Positions 9,127-16,787 of a stretch of DNA of 64,000 nt are shown piece by piece. Made by a program: the position numbers and the translations under genes. This DNA comes from JAJPHW01 sp963771505 (GTDB lineage Bacteria; Acidobacteriota; Terriglobia; Terriglobales; Acidobacteriaceae), in contig CAVYTO010000001.1 in the NCBI GenBank assembly GCA_963771505.1, positions 248,001-312,000 of the forward strand, given 5' to 3'. How positions within the stretch are numbered: position 1 is the first letter of the stretch; each line of letters starts with the position of its first letter. The notes below the pieces were generated by a model, which was not told the origin of the DNA, searched no databases, and saw nothing but the letters and a program-made list of their open reading frames with translations.

Positions 9127-10608
9127 TTAGAACAACACGCCCGTCACGAAATCCTGGCTCGTGCCGGTAGTGGTGTCCATATAGGATTGATAAACGCTGA
9201 GCCCCGCCCACGCGTTTCCCGTGTAATCGCCCATAAAAGTTCCTCCGAATCCGTCGTTATTCGGATTCGATGGTTTCTTCGAGAGCGCGTATCCCTGGCT
9301 ATAGCTCACCCCGCTGTTGCCTGAGAAAGCGAAGAATGGCTGGTAGCTGACGTTAGCGGTATCATGACGACGATCCAGCCAGGTTACAGCCACTCGCCCA
9401 TTCTTCTGATTTACGTTCAGCCATTGGAAGAATTGATCGCCCTTGGTTGAAGTAGGATTTACGACGACCGGCTTGCCCCAGGTGGTGCCCCCATTGGCGG
9501 AGGCGGCCACTTCGACTTGCATCTGCGTCCCCGTCCAGTTGTAGAACACCGCATACACCTTCGCGGTGGGTCCGCTACCCAGAACCCCGTTGGCCGGAAT
9601 GTTGCTGACGCGCTCGCCCGTGTTCGGCAGTGTGCCGTAGAAGCCACCCGCCGCGTCCGGCACAAGAGTCGTTGTGGCAATGGATGCGGCTTTGCTCCAA
9701 GTCTTGCCGCCATCAGTCGATTTAGAGAACATGATGTTGCTGACGGTGTCGCCGCAATCGCCGGTCGGTCCGGTCGTCGGGCAGCGCAGCCAGTTAATGT
9801 AGACCGTTCCATCCGAACCAACCGCCATGTCGCTAAATTGGTCGACCGTTCCAGGGTAGGTCTGCAACGTATCCACTACGACTGTACTGAAGGTCTTGCC
9901 GCCGTCAGTCGAGTGCGACACCGCAATCTCGCTGTCGCTGCCACTCGATCCGCCAAACTGCGTACTTGAGACATAGATATTGTTCTTGAACGAACTGGCG
10001 GTGTTGGTGTCAATTTCCATCCACGGCTTGTCGGCCAGACCATTCAGACTCTGCAACGGCTTGGTCACGAGCACAGGCGTCCCGAACGTTTTTCCTCCGT
10101 CGGTCGATGACGCCAGCACGATATCGCTGTTCTGGATGCCACCGGCAAATGCGTTCCCGTTCAGATCAAATCCGACAATCGGATCGCCTTGGCCGCCACT
10201 GCCCAATGAGCAGAAGTGGCTCCAGGTCGCGCCGCCGTCCGTGGTGGCAAAGTAGCCCTGAATGTTAGAGCAGTTGTAATCGTTGCCGCCGGTTAGAAGA
10301 TTGTTCGCATTTTTCGGATTCGCGGCGATGGGATCTTCATTGACGGGGTTCGTGCCGCCTTCGGAAGCGTTTACCGGGGTGTAGATGCATGGCGCAGGCG
10401 TACATGTAAGGGGAGTGGGCGCGGCACTGTCGCCCATCACACCAATTCCGTTTCCGAGAGTGATCGGGGCTCGTCCTGCCTTAATGGCCCGCGACATGAG
10501 CACGCCACCTGAGTAAGGCAGACGCTCAAGCATCTGAGCGCTCATGACGGAAGTGGCTAGTACAAGAAAACTTGCAACACACAAAACTATTCTGGAAGTT
10601 CTGGTCAT
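9127..10608 (-). CDS. Secreted BNR/Asp-box repeat protein (sialidase-like beta-propeller)
   Basis: About 493 aa starting at ATG 10608, which has GGAG six bases upstream; an earlier in-frame ATG at 10620 has no such site. A signal peptide (MTRTSRIVLCVASFLVLATS...) is followed by a beta-propeller. Asp-box motifs recur: TTDGGATW, SSTDGGKTF, HSTDGGKTF, KSTDGGKTW and SANGGTTW. The Asp-box fold is shared by sialidases and other glycan-binding propellers. No sialidase catalytic Arg triad was confirmed, so the enzymatic role is open. It is a single gene with its own terminator. Confidence 0.82.
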   Translation of the reverse strand: MTRTSRIVLCVASFLVLATSVMSAQMLERLPYSGGVLMSRAIKAGRAPITLGNGIGVMGDSAAPTPLTCTPAPCIYTPVNASEGGTNPVNEDPIAANPKNANNLLTGGNDYNCSNIQGYFATTDGGATWSHFCSLGSGGQGDPIVGFDLNGNAFAGGIQNSDIVLASSTDGGKTFGTPVLVTKPLQSLNGLADKPWMEIDTNTASSFKNNIYVSSTQFGGSSGSDSEIAVSHSTDGGKTFSTVVVDTLQTYPGTVDQFSDMAVGSDGTVYINWLRCPTTGPTGDCGDTVSNIMFSKSTDGGKTWSKAASIATTTLVPDAAGGFYGTLPNTGERVSNIPANGVLGSGPTAKVYAVFYNWTGTQMQVEVAASANGGTTWGKPVVVNPTSTKGDQFFQWLNVNQKNGRVAVTWLDRRHDTANVSYQPFFAFSGNSGVSYSQGYALSKKPSNPNNDGFGGTFMGDYTGNAWAGLSVYQSYMDTTTGTSQDFVTGVLF

Positions 10609-11204
10609 TAATTTCTCCATGGCTGAAAGTTGGATTTACCTGGTTGAGTTGACTGGGGAGTTTGGGGAGAGTCGTTGCTCGTTCCCGGCGTAAGTGATTC
10701 TACTCCGATCTCAGAGCGACGCAATGTGCAAAGACTTGCATCTTCTATTCGTATGGGATAACCCGGCCCGTCTACCTGGGTAGAGACCCAATGGTTCTCG
10801 CGGCGGGAACAAACGCAGACCTGATGGTCATCAAGCAGATCCATAGAAGCAGATCTTGAGTGTCGAAAACGTGGAGATCCTGTTCAAGGAGGGCGTAGGA
10901 AACAGTTTCCCAAAGACCGGCCTCAAATTTCGCAGCGACTCCTACTCATCCTGTAGCAGTCTCGAGTCGTATGTTGATTGATTCACCAAGATTGATTCTT
11001 GTGCGGCCGCCTCTCCACCAGTGCCAGCGACTTCTAAGGCCAAAATGAGCGCTCAGGTGACCGCAAACCTTAAGCCAGGCTTAATGTAACTTGCTGTAGA
11101 ATGTGTTCAACTGCTGGGTCCCACGCGGGTAGGCTGATTGTTGCGCCGCCATCAGTCCAATTCATGCGTCAGCCAATTCGCAGCACGTAGTTGGCGGACA
11201 CTCA
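10609..11204. other. Intergenic stretch between divergent genes
   Basis: About 600 bases between the divergent BNR and acetyltransferase genes. No coding frame has convincing features. It must hold both promoters, but no clear -35/-10 pair was identified. Confidence 0.4.
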
Positions 11205-12311
11205 TTGACAATATTAGCCAAACCGAAGGGCCCGGTCGCGTATCGTATCGCTTCCTTCTCGGATTTCGAGTCGATCGCAGCACTCGAAACGCGTAACGGC
11301 CTGACCGCAAAAAGTAAGTCTGAATGGGAGCACTTGTGGCGTGCCAACCCTGCCTACCAGAAGCGTCCAGACTGGCCCACCGGTTGGGTTCTGGAGAATT
11401 CGGACGGACAGATCGTCGGCTCGTTTGGAAATATACCTCTGTCTTATGAATTCCAAGGCCGGGAACTTCTGACCGTAGCCGGACGGGGTCTGGTAGCCGA
11501 CCCCCCTTACCGAGGTCACGCAACTGCGCTGATTCGGCGCTTCATCACTCAGAAAGCCGACCTAATCATTAACTCTTCTTGCAATGCCGCGTCAGCTCCG
11601 CTGCATGAAGCACTACGGTTTTCACGAGTGCCGATAGGCCGTTGGGATCGTTCGACATTTTGGATTACCAACTACCGAGGATTCGTCAATAGTTTCCTCC
11701 GAAACAAACACTTACCCGCGGTCTTGGCGAATGCGCTGATCCCCGCACTCTGGGCGAAACGTAAATTTGGCACGACGCGTCCCCGAATTGATTGCGATTT
11801 ACAAACTGCCGCCAATTTCGACGAGCGTTTCGATGATTTCTGGGAAGAATCGCGACGGACAAATAACCATAAACTCCTTGCCAACCGCTCAAGAGCAAAT
11901 CTCTCTTGGCACTTCCACCACGCCCTGTCACGAAATGCAGCGTGGGTGGTCAGCACTGGGAGCCCTTCGAGGCTTAACGCTTATGCCGTTTTCTTACGGG
12001 ACGACAATCCCCTCTATGGGCTGAAGCGAGTCCGCTTGATTGACTTTCAGGAACGCGGCGGAAGCACCTCAACGCTAGAATCGATGCTGGGCGTCGGGCT
12101 AGGCCAGTGTGAAAACTTAGGGATTCATGTTCTGGAGGCTTTCGGCTTTTCTCCAGAAAAGCAGCGAGTCATTGAGCGACTCGCCCCGTGGCACCGCCGA
12201 TTACCCTCTTGGCTTTTCTACTACCGGACGCGCAATTCGCAATTGGCAGCAGACCTTAAGGTACCGGCTGCCTGGGACCCGTGCCACTTCGACGGAGACG
12301 CGAGCCTGTAG
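11205..12311 (+). CDS. GNAT-family acetyltransferase-like protein
   Basis: The 368-aa product has an N-terminal GNAT-like domain (about 10-150): YRIASFSDFESI, central strands ending in GRGLVADPPYRGHATALI, where RGHATA matches the acetyl-CoA pyrophosphate-binding loop, then NAASAPLHEALRF. The C-terminal half (about 180-340) resembles a second, degenerate acyltransferase fold as in FemAB-like or glycan-associated GNATs (inference). The start is TTG 11205, with little ribosome-site support. It sits at the edge of a repeat-rich patch; its 3' end is only 17 bases from a REP, so it may be an accessory gene. Confidence 0.6.
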   Translation: MTILAKPKGPVAYRIASFSDFESIAALETRNGLTAKSKSEWEHLWRANPAYQKRPDWPTGWVLENSDGQIVGSFGNIPLSYEFQGRELLTVAGRGLVADPPYRGHATALIRRFITQKADLIINSSCNAASAPLHEALRFSRVPIGRWDRSTFWITNYRGFVNSFLRNKHLPAVLANALIPALWAKRKFGTTRPRIDCDLQTAANFDERFDDFWEESRRTNNHKLLANRSRANLSWHFHHALSRNAAWVVSTGSPSRLNAYAVFLRDDNPLYGLKRVRLIDFQERGGSTSTLESMLGVGLGQCENLGIHVLEAFGFSPEKQRVIERLAPWHRRLPSWLFYYRTRNSQLAADLKVPAAWDPCHFDGDASL

Positions 12312-12328
12312 GCTGCTGACGATTGCCC

Positions 12329-12370
12329 GGTGCCCCAGGTTCGCAACGTATTGTGGCGCTAACCTGGGCG
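12329..12370 (+). repeat. REP hairpin, left flank of the deleted RAYT unit
   Basis: The 42-nt unit has complementary internal ends (CCAGG...CCTGG). Its inverted counterpart lies at 12621-12662 and matches at 39 of 42 positions. Similar units occur at 3076, 14659 (inverted) and 16348. Confidence 0.85.
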
Positions 12371-12410
12371 TCACTGCGCCCAACACCGTCGGGGGTGTAG
12401 GTGTGTTTCC

Positions 12411-12632
12411 ATGACCCGAGGATTGTATCGGCTGCACGAATCCGGGCCGAGTCATTTGTTGACGTTCAGCTGTTGCGCCGGGCTGGTGAAGGAACCTGCG
12501 GACTGGAAATGGAGCAGCTTTCGCCACTACGCCCTGCGGGAAGTGCTGCCCGTAGAAATCGAATCCGAGTGGACGGCGCGGGACCGGGAGACCCAACCGG
12601 GCACTGCGCGAGTCTTCCTCCGCCCAGATTAG
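12411..12632 (+). pseudogene. RAYT (REP-associated tyrosine transposase) with internal deletion
   Basis: The 73-codon frame joins the N-terminus of a RAYT/Y1-type transposase (MTRGLYRLHESGPSHLLTFS) to its C-terminus (EPADWKWSSFRHYALREV, then VEIESEWTARDRE). The middle, which should carry the HUH motif and catalytic Tyr, is missing; intact relatives are about 150-190 aa. The reading frame is preserved across the junction at about residue 23, so a clean in-frame deletion is likely. It is flanked by inverted REP units exactly as expected for a RAYT locus. It should be inactive, and would need a full-length RAYT elsewhere in the genome to move. Confidence 0.8.
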
Positions 12633-12662
12633 CGCCACAAAACGTCGCGAACCTGGGGCACC
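12621..12662 (-). repeat. REP hairpin, right flank of the deleted RAYT unit
   Basis: Inverted copy of the 12329-12370 unit, 39 of 42 positions identical. It overlaps the stop codon of the RAYT remnant. Together the two define a REP-RAYT-REP unit of 334 bp. Confidence 0.85.
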
Positions 12663-13035
12663 GGCGTTCATGGTACCCGCCCTTCCACAGTGTGCGAAGA
12701 GCGGGGCAACGTCTTTGTTGGTGGCATCGGGTGACGTCGAAGCCTGGGCCGCCCGCCCGGCTCACCAAATTAACCAGCTTGTCATTCCGAGCCATTCGCA
12801 GTCGCGCAGCGACGAGAATGAGCATAGGAATCTGCTTTTCTTCCGGGGAGCGGCAGAGAACTGTATGTCTGCGGCTGCCCCCCGGTGGAGATCGAATCCG
12901 AGTGGACGGCGCGAGACCGGGAGACCCAACCGGGCACCGCGCGAGTCTTCCTCCGCCCAGGTTTGCGCCAAAAAGCACGAAAGTCACCCGTCGTGGGGTC
13001 AACCGCGAGTCATTGACGCTACGAAATCATCGCCT
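12663..13035. repeat. Repeat-derived stretch with a RAYT 3'-end fragment
   Basis: From about 12885 to 12973 the sequence repeats the RAYT C-terminal codons (VEIESEWTARDRE) and the first part of the right REP, then diverges. Just before it, 12779-12840 (GTCATTCCGAGC...AGGAATCTGCTTTTC) resembles another short dispersed repeat often seen in Acidobacteriota intergenic DNA; this is recognition from memory. No gene was found. Confidence 0.6.
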
Positions 13036-13281
13036 CTAGACGATTATTTGGTCATCACCGATTTTGATTTCATATGCCTCGTAGCCCGGCTTATCATCCA
13101 GGCATCGCAGAGTATAGCCGTTATCGAACACGATGGCGAGAGTTCCAGCATCCTCTCCAAACGCCTTTACAATCTGGCGGTGCAAAAGATAAAGCAAGTC
13201 CGACTGGACAGACGGGAGATCCGGAATGTCGATCCTTTTCTCACTCGGTCGAAACCTAAGCAATAGGAATAGCTGGCACAC
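13036..13281 (-). pseudogene. C-terminal fragment of a small conserved protein (DUF6188-like?)
   Basis: The 81-codon frame ends with a strand-rich tail (GTLAIVFDNGYTLRCLDD, then YEAYEIKIGDDQIIV). That is the usual ending of a family of small beta proteins, tentatively DUF6188-like. The N-terminal 20 residues look unrelated, and the family's upstream half is absent. It abuts a GloVer pseudogene in the repeat-rich patch, so it is probably a truncated relic. It might still be a short gene. Confidence 0.4.
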
Positions 13282-13570
13282 CGCCGTCCGTCGTGGTGCC
13301 GTAAAGATTGCCCTGCGAATCCAGGATCACTGCTGGATTGGCTGGCGCCTCCGGAAGTTGTAAAGAACGATTTCTGTCAGCCTCCGCCCAGAAGCGACAG
13401 CTCGAATACATTACCGCAGCCCTCAAAGTGGCAGATACCCGCAAAACTGCCGCTGAAGACATTGACGCCATATAGATTGCTGTCGAAGTCGCTAGAGCAA
13501 AAAGGAACTGGTAACACCAATATAAACACGTGATCGAAGCGTAAGCTGAATTTGGTACAAGCCGAAACAT
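13259..13570 (-). pseudogene. Frameshifted remnant of a GloVer-repeat secreted protein
   Basis: Two minus-strand frames together carry consecutive GloVer-type repeats. The first reads SNLYGVNVFSG, CHFEGCGNVFELS up to a stop at 13377. The second continues NPAVILDSQGNLYGTTTDGG to a stop at 13256. The pieces join by a frameshift near 13385 and lack a signal peptide and most repeats. The intact homologue lies about 1.2 kb away (14785-16167). Confidence 0.65.
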
Positions 13571-13677
13571 ACTTGCTGAAGCATGCGCCCAATCAACTGA
13601 TTACCATTAAAGTCTTTCGGAAGTCCGTACATTTCATTCCTCACAAGGCAGAAGGACTATCTGGGAACGTGGTACAT

Positions 13678-13851
13678 GGGCTGGTGGCCCATTCAAGCCG
13701 TTCTGTGGCTTGAGTGGGGCATTTCCAGCGAACCAATTAAGGCGCAGTGCGAATCAATCAATGGGGCGAAGCCAGCATGAAAATCTCGTGGGAGGCAGCA
13801 TGAGATCAAATCCCGCAAGCTTTACAAAAAACGTAAAGCTGGGCCACCCGC
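13678..13851 (+). repeat. MITE-like direct repeat, copy 1
   Basis: A 174-bp element nearly identical to 14447-14611, apart from a short indel near the 3' end and a few substitutions. Its ends carry a 9-bp inverted repeat (GGTGGCCCA / TGGGCCACC). Near the right end is a hairpin AGCTTTAC-N7-GTAAAGCT. No transposase lies inside. Confidence 0.8.
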
Positions 13852-13855
13852 CAGT

Positions 13856-14116
13856 TCAGAAATCGTCGGCCCCGCACTTTCGTCCGCGATTGATCGCCTC
13901 GACCAATCCCTTGACCTGCTGCCTCATGGAATTTGTATCGCGACATATGGAGGTTTCATTTAAGCCCTCAAACTGGTTCTTTCCTTTGATCAGTTGGGCG
14001 AGTTCCGAGTGACATTGCCTCTCCAACTGACTTAAGTCAAGCGCAAGCAGAACGACAATAAGAGACAGACGCAGACAATATTTCGCGTCGATTTGCCACC
14101 AGCGAGAATGTAGCAT
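13856..14116 (-). CDS. Small protein of unknown function in a repeat-flanked cassette
   Basis: The 86-codon frame overlaps the 3' end of the preceding minus-strand frame by 85 bases. It begins MLHSRWWQIDAKYC, has a hydrophobic segment (LSLIVVLLALDL) resembling a signal anchor, then a polar helical tail. No family was recognised. It lies entirely between two direct repeats. The overlap suggests either translational coupling with 14032-14430 or a frameshifted extension of it. Confidence 0.35.
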   Translation of the reverse strand: MLHSRWWQIDAKYCLRLSLIVVLLALDLSQLERQCHSELAQLIKGKNQFEGLNETSICRDTNSMRQQVKGLVEAINRGRKCGADDF

Positions 14117-14430
14117 TGGTACTCCTCAGCGAGACCGGCATCTAGGCGGTAGCGCATGAGAGCAGCCAGGGCATCTGCAGACGCTTCGTTCGTTCTTGCC
14201 CCGATCACTGCCAAGCCAAGTTCGCCTTTATCCGGGCCTGCGCAGGCAAGCTCATTTTGGCGGCACAGGTACCGTCCCTGCGGGCTGCTAGCAACGGCCA
14301 AGGAAGCAAGGATCGCTTGTTCTGCTACACGCATTTCTCGTTCTTCGTGCTTCATTTCCTGCGAAAAGCCCAGAGCGGATGCAGCAATCACAATTAGCGC
14401 GCCAGCCAGCAATTCTTGATGCCAAGTCAT
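14032..14430 (-). CDS. Small secreted protein of unknown function in a repeat-flanked cassette
   Basis: Starting at ATG 14430 the product is about 132 aa with a signal peptide (MTWHQELLAGALIVIAASAL), then a charged helix (MKHEEREMRVAEQAI) and a region with several Cys (RYLCRQNELACAG). Upstream codons to 14505 are translated repeat sequence and are rejected as coding. No known family. It sits between the two copies of the MITE-like repeat with the gene at 13856, so the pair may have arrived as a cassette. The terminal VCVCLLLSFCLRLT looks atypical and may reflect a frameshift. Confidence 0.45.
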   Translation of the reverse strand: MTWHQELLAGALIVIAASALGFSQEMKHEEREMRVAEQAILASLAVASSPQGRYLCRQNELACAGPDKGELGLAVIGARTNEASADALAALMRYRLDAGLAEEYQCYILAGGKSTRNIVCVCLLLSFCLRLT

Positions 14431-14446
14431 ATGGATATCCCTCACT

Positions 14447-14611
14447 GGGCTGGTGGCCCATTCAAGCCGTTCTGTGGCTTGCGTGGGGCATTTCCAGCGA
14501 ACCAATTAAGGTGCAGTGCGAATCAATCAATGGGGCGAAGCCAGCATGAAAATCTCGTGGGAGGCATCATGAATCCCCAGCTTTACAAAAAACGTAAAGC
14601 TGGGCCACCCG
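14447..14611 (+). repeat. MITE-like direct repeat, copy 2
   Basis: Second copy of the element at 13678-13851, same orientation, same 9-bp terminal inverted repeats and AGCTTTAC/GTAAAGCT hairpin. Its right end is fused without spacer to a RAYT 3'-end fragment. Confidence 0.8.
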
Positions 14612-14699
14612 CGGCGCGAGACCGGGAGACCCAACCGGGCACTGCGCGAGTCTTCCTCCGCCCAGGTTAGCGCCACAAAACGTCGCGAACCTGGGCACC
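14612..14699 (+). repeat. RAYT 3'-end fragment plus inverted REP
   Basis: Repeats the last codons of the RAYT gene (matching 12576-12620) followed by an inverted REP unit (14659-14699). It is joined directly to the MITE-like element, so two repeat families meet at a single junction. Confidence 0.8.
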
Positions 14700-14784
14700 A
14701 GGCCAGACCGCGCAGGAAATTCTAGAGAAAGCCCTCACTGACTTGCTGGCAAAGGCCAGATAGCGGTTGTAAGGTCGGTTGATG

Positions 14785-16167
14785 TCACGGAACCACACGG
14801 AAGGCCACGTTGCTGGTCAGTATGCCGCTGGGTGTGGTCACGGTTACGAGACCTGTGGCGGCTCCGGCAGGAACGTGAGCGACAAGCAGTGTGTCTGATT
14901 TTACAGTGAAATTCGAGGGAGTTCCGTTGAACCACACTTCCGTTGTTCCCGTAAATCCTTGCCCTAGAATGCCGACGGCCTGACCGGTCTTAGCCGCAGC
15001 GTTGACGAAGGCGACGAATGGGCCGAGACCTACGGAGAGGCTGTAACTAGCGCCGTTCATACCGGCTCCCCCGGTATACGTCATCCCGTAGAAGGCTCCG
15101 TTCGTTGCTTGAACAGGCACTGAGTACGGTAATGAGCCGTCCTCGTTGCCGGTGAAGCTATGCAACGTCGTCAAAGAGCCCGCTGGAGTGACCTGGAAGA
15201 TGGTGCCCGAATTGGAGACGCCACCACCTTGAACGGTAGTTCCATAGAAATTGCCGTCAGTTGCCTGAACCAGCCCGGTGGTGGGGCTAACGCCGTCGGC
15301 ACAGCTAGCACGAGCGCAAAAGCTGTAAAGCGTAGTCAATTGGCCTGTCAAGGTGATTTTGAAAATCGTACCGCAACCATAAGCGCCACCGGTCTCAGTT
15401 GTCCCGTAGAGGTTCCCATCCCTTGCCTGAATTAGCGAGGTATAGAGCCCCGCGCCATCTGTCACGCTGAAAGTGTGCAACGTCGTCAGCTTGCCACCGG
15501 GAGTGATTTCAAAAATAGTTCCATAGATGCCACCACCTGAGCCGCTTGTAGTCCCGTAAAAATTGCCGTCGGAGGCTTGAACTAGCGCCGCTGTGGGCTG
15601 CGAACCGTCTTCGCAGTTGGTAAGGCTACAAAAGTCGTAAAGCTTCGTCACTTTGCCGGAGGGAGTCATCCTAAACACCGTGCCGAAATCATGAGTTCCT
15701 CCATACTCCGTTGTGCCGTAGAAATTACCGTCAGCAGCTAGAATTAAACCCGCAGCTGGCTCTGACCCATCAATCCCGTGGAAGAAATGCAAAGCCGTAA
15801 GATTGCCTGATGGAGTAATTTTGAAGACGATGCCATAGCCATAGCCACGGTAAATGTCGTCTCTCGTGGTGCCGTAGAAGTTGCCGTCAGTGCCTAAAAC
15901 CAAGCCTCCGTTAGGGTCGTTGTGACAGCCGCGTTGGGGGCAGAAATTATAAAGAAATCTCAGCGCGCCTGTCGGCGTCATAGAGAATACGGCACCGTTT
16001 CCGGTCTGGTTTGTGCCGTACAGGTTTCCATCGGTGCCCTGAGTGAGCGCACCAACTCCACCATTAGGATTGAGAACGGTGAAAACTTGAGCTGGAAGCG
16101 GGGACGCCGTGCCGACATATAGCAGAATGAGCGCGCATAAAGTCTTTGAGCCAAGAAGAGTTCGCAT
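14785..16167 (-). CDS. Secreted GloVer tandem-repeat protein with IPT/TIG-like C-terminus
   Basis: About 460 aa from ATG 16167, which has AGGAGG directly upstream; longer frames to 16215 lack this. A signal peptide (MRTLLGSKTLCALILLYVG) precedes about seven propeller-like units of the GloVer choice-of-anchor type, each with DGNFYGTT or DGNLYGTT and GTIFxITPxG. A C-terminal Ig-like fold of IPT/TIG type follows (VGILGQGFTGTTEVWFNG ... VTTPSGILTSNVAF). It is presumably extracellular or surface bound; the ligand is unknown. A frameshifted relative lies downstream at 13259-13570. Confidence 0.8.
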   Translation of the reverse strand: MRTLLGSKTLCALILLYVGTASPLPAQVFTVLNPNGGVGALTQGTDGNLYGTNQTGNGAVFSMTPTGALRFLYNFCPQRGCHNDPNGGLVLGTDGNFYGTTRDDIYRGYGYGIVFKITPSGNLTALHFFHGIDGSEPAAGLILAADGNFYGTTEYGGTHDFGTVFRMTPSGKVTKLYDFCSLTNCEDGSQPTAALVQASDGNFYGTTSGSGGGIYGTIFEITPGGKLTTLHTFSVTDGAGLYTSLIQARDGNLYGTTETGGAYGCGTIFKITLTGQLTTLYSFCARASCADGVSPTTGLVQATDGNFYGTTVQGGGVSNSGTIFQVTPAGSLTTLHSFTGNEDGSLPYSVPVQATNGAFYGMTYTGGAGMNGASYSLSVGLGPFVAFVNAAAKTGQAVGILGQGFTGTTEVWFNGTPSNFTVKSDTLLVAHVPAGAATGLVTVTTPSGILTSNVAFRVVP

Positions 16168-16347
16168 TGGTCCTCCTGAAGCGTGTGCGCTATCAAGGTG
16201 CCGCGAAACCAGCATGTCTTTGCATCTGGTCCCCCGGCTTGCAGCTCATTATATGCCGGGTGGTGCGACATGCCGAAAAAATCCTTTCTGAAAGCTGTCT
16301 CGTGTCCCGGACGACATGGCTCCGCGTCCCCGCGTAAACATTGGCCT

Positions 16348-16441
16348 GGTGCGCCACGTTCGCGACGTTTTGTGGCGCTAGCGTGGGCGTCACTTCGCCG
16401 AACATCCCCGGAGTGTAGAGTGTGTTTCCATGACGCGAGGG
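16348..16441 (+). repeat. REP unit with RAYT start-codon remnant
   Basis: A 42-nt REP (16348-16389) is followed by the RAYT leader and the first codons ATGACGCGAGG at 16430, after which homology ends. Here the hairpin base pairs CCAGG/CCTGG seen in other copies are changed together to CCACG/CGTGG. Confidence 0.8.
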
Positions 16442-16787
16442 CGCCGTCTTTTCCCAAATTAGTCCTTGACCTCGCGACCGCTCAATACTCACAATAAGCA
16501 CTGCGATCAACGCTATCCGAGCTCGCGTTTTTTAGGTTCGAGCGATACTCCCCTGTTACTGGATAGTTAACAAACGCAGGCACCGGGCCCGGGCACAGGC
16601 CAGGGCTAAAGCACCTAACTCGCCTGTCGTCTGGATTTTACGCATAAGCGGTTTAAACGGTAAGATTTGCGAACCCGTCCACCCCCAACTCGAACATTCC
16701 ATTAGATCGAGGGGGGAGGGGTAAGGCATACATTACCGCTAAGTAACGATACTAATTAGTAAACTATGCTACTAACCCTCAATCTCG
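16442..16787. other. Intergenic stretch, nothing recognised
   Basis: About 345 bases between the RAYT fragment and the 3' end of ligA. It is AT-rich near 16740-16780. No gene or clear terminator was identified. Confidence 0.4.

Noticed and set aside
13710..14012. A 100-codon plus-strand frame across the first MITE-like repeat
   Set aside because: Its start lies in the repeat and the same codons recur in copy 2; no signal peptide or conserved domain.
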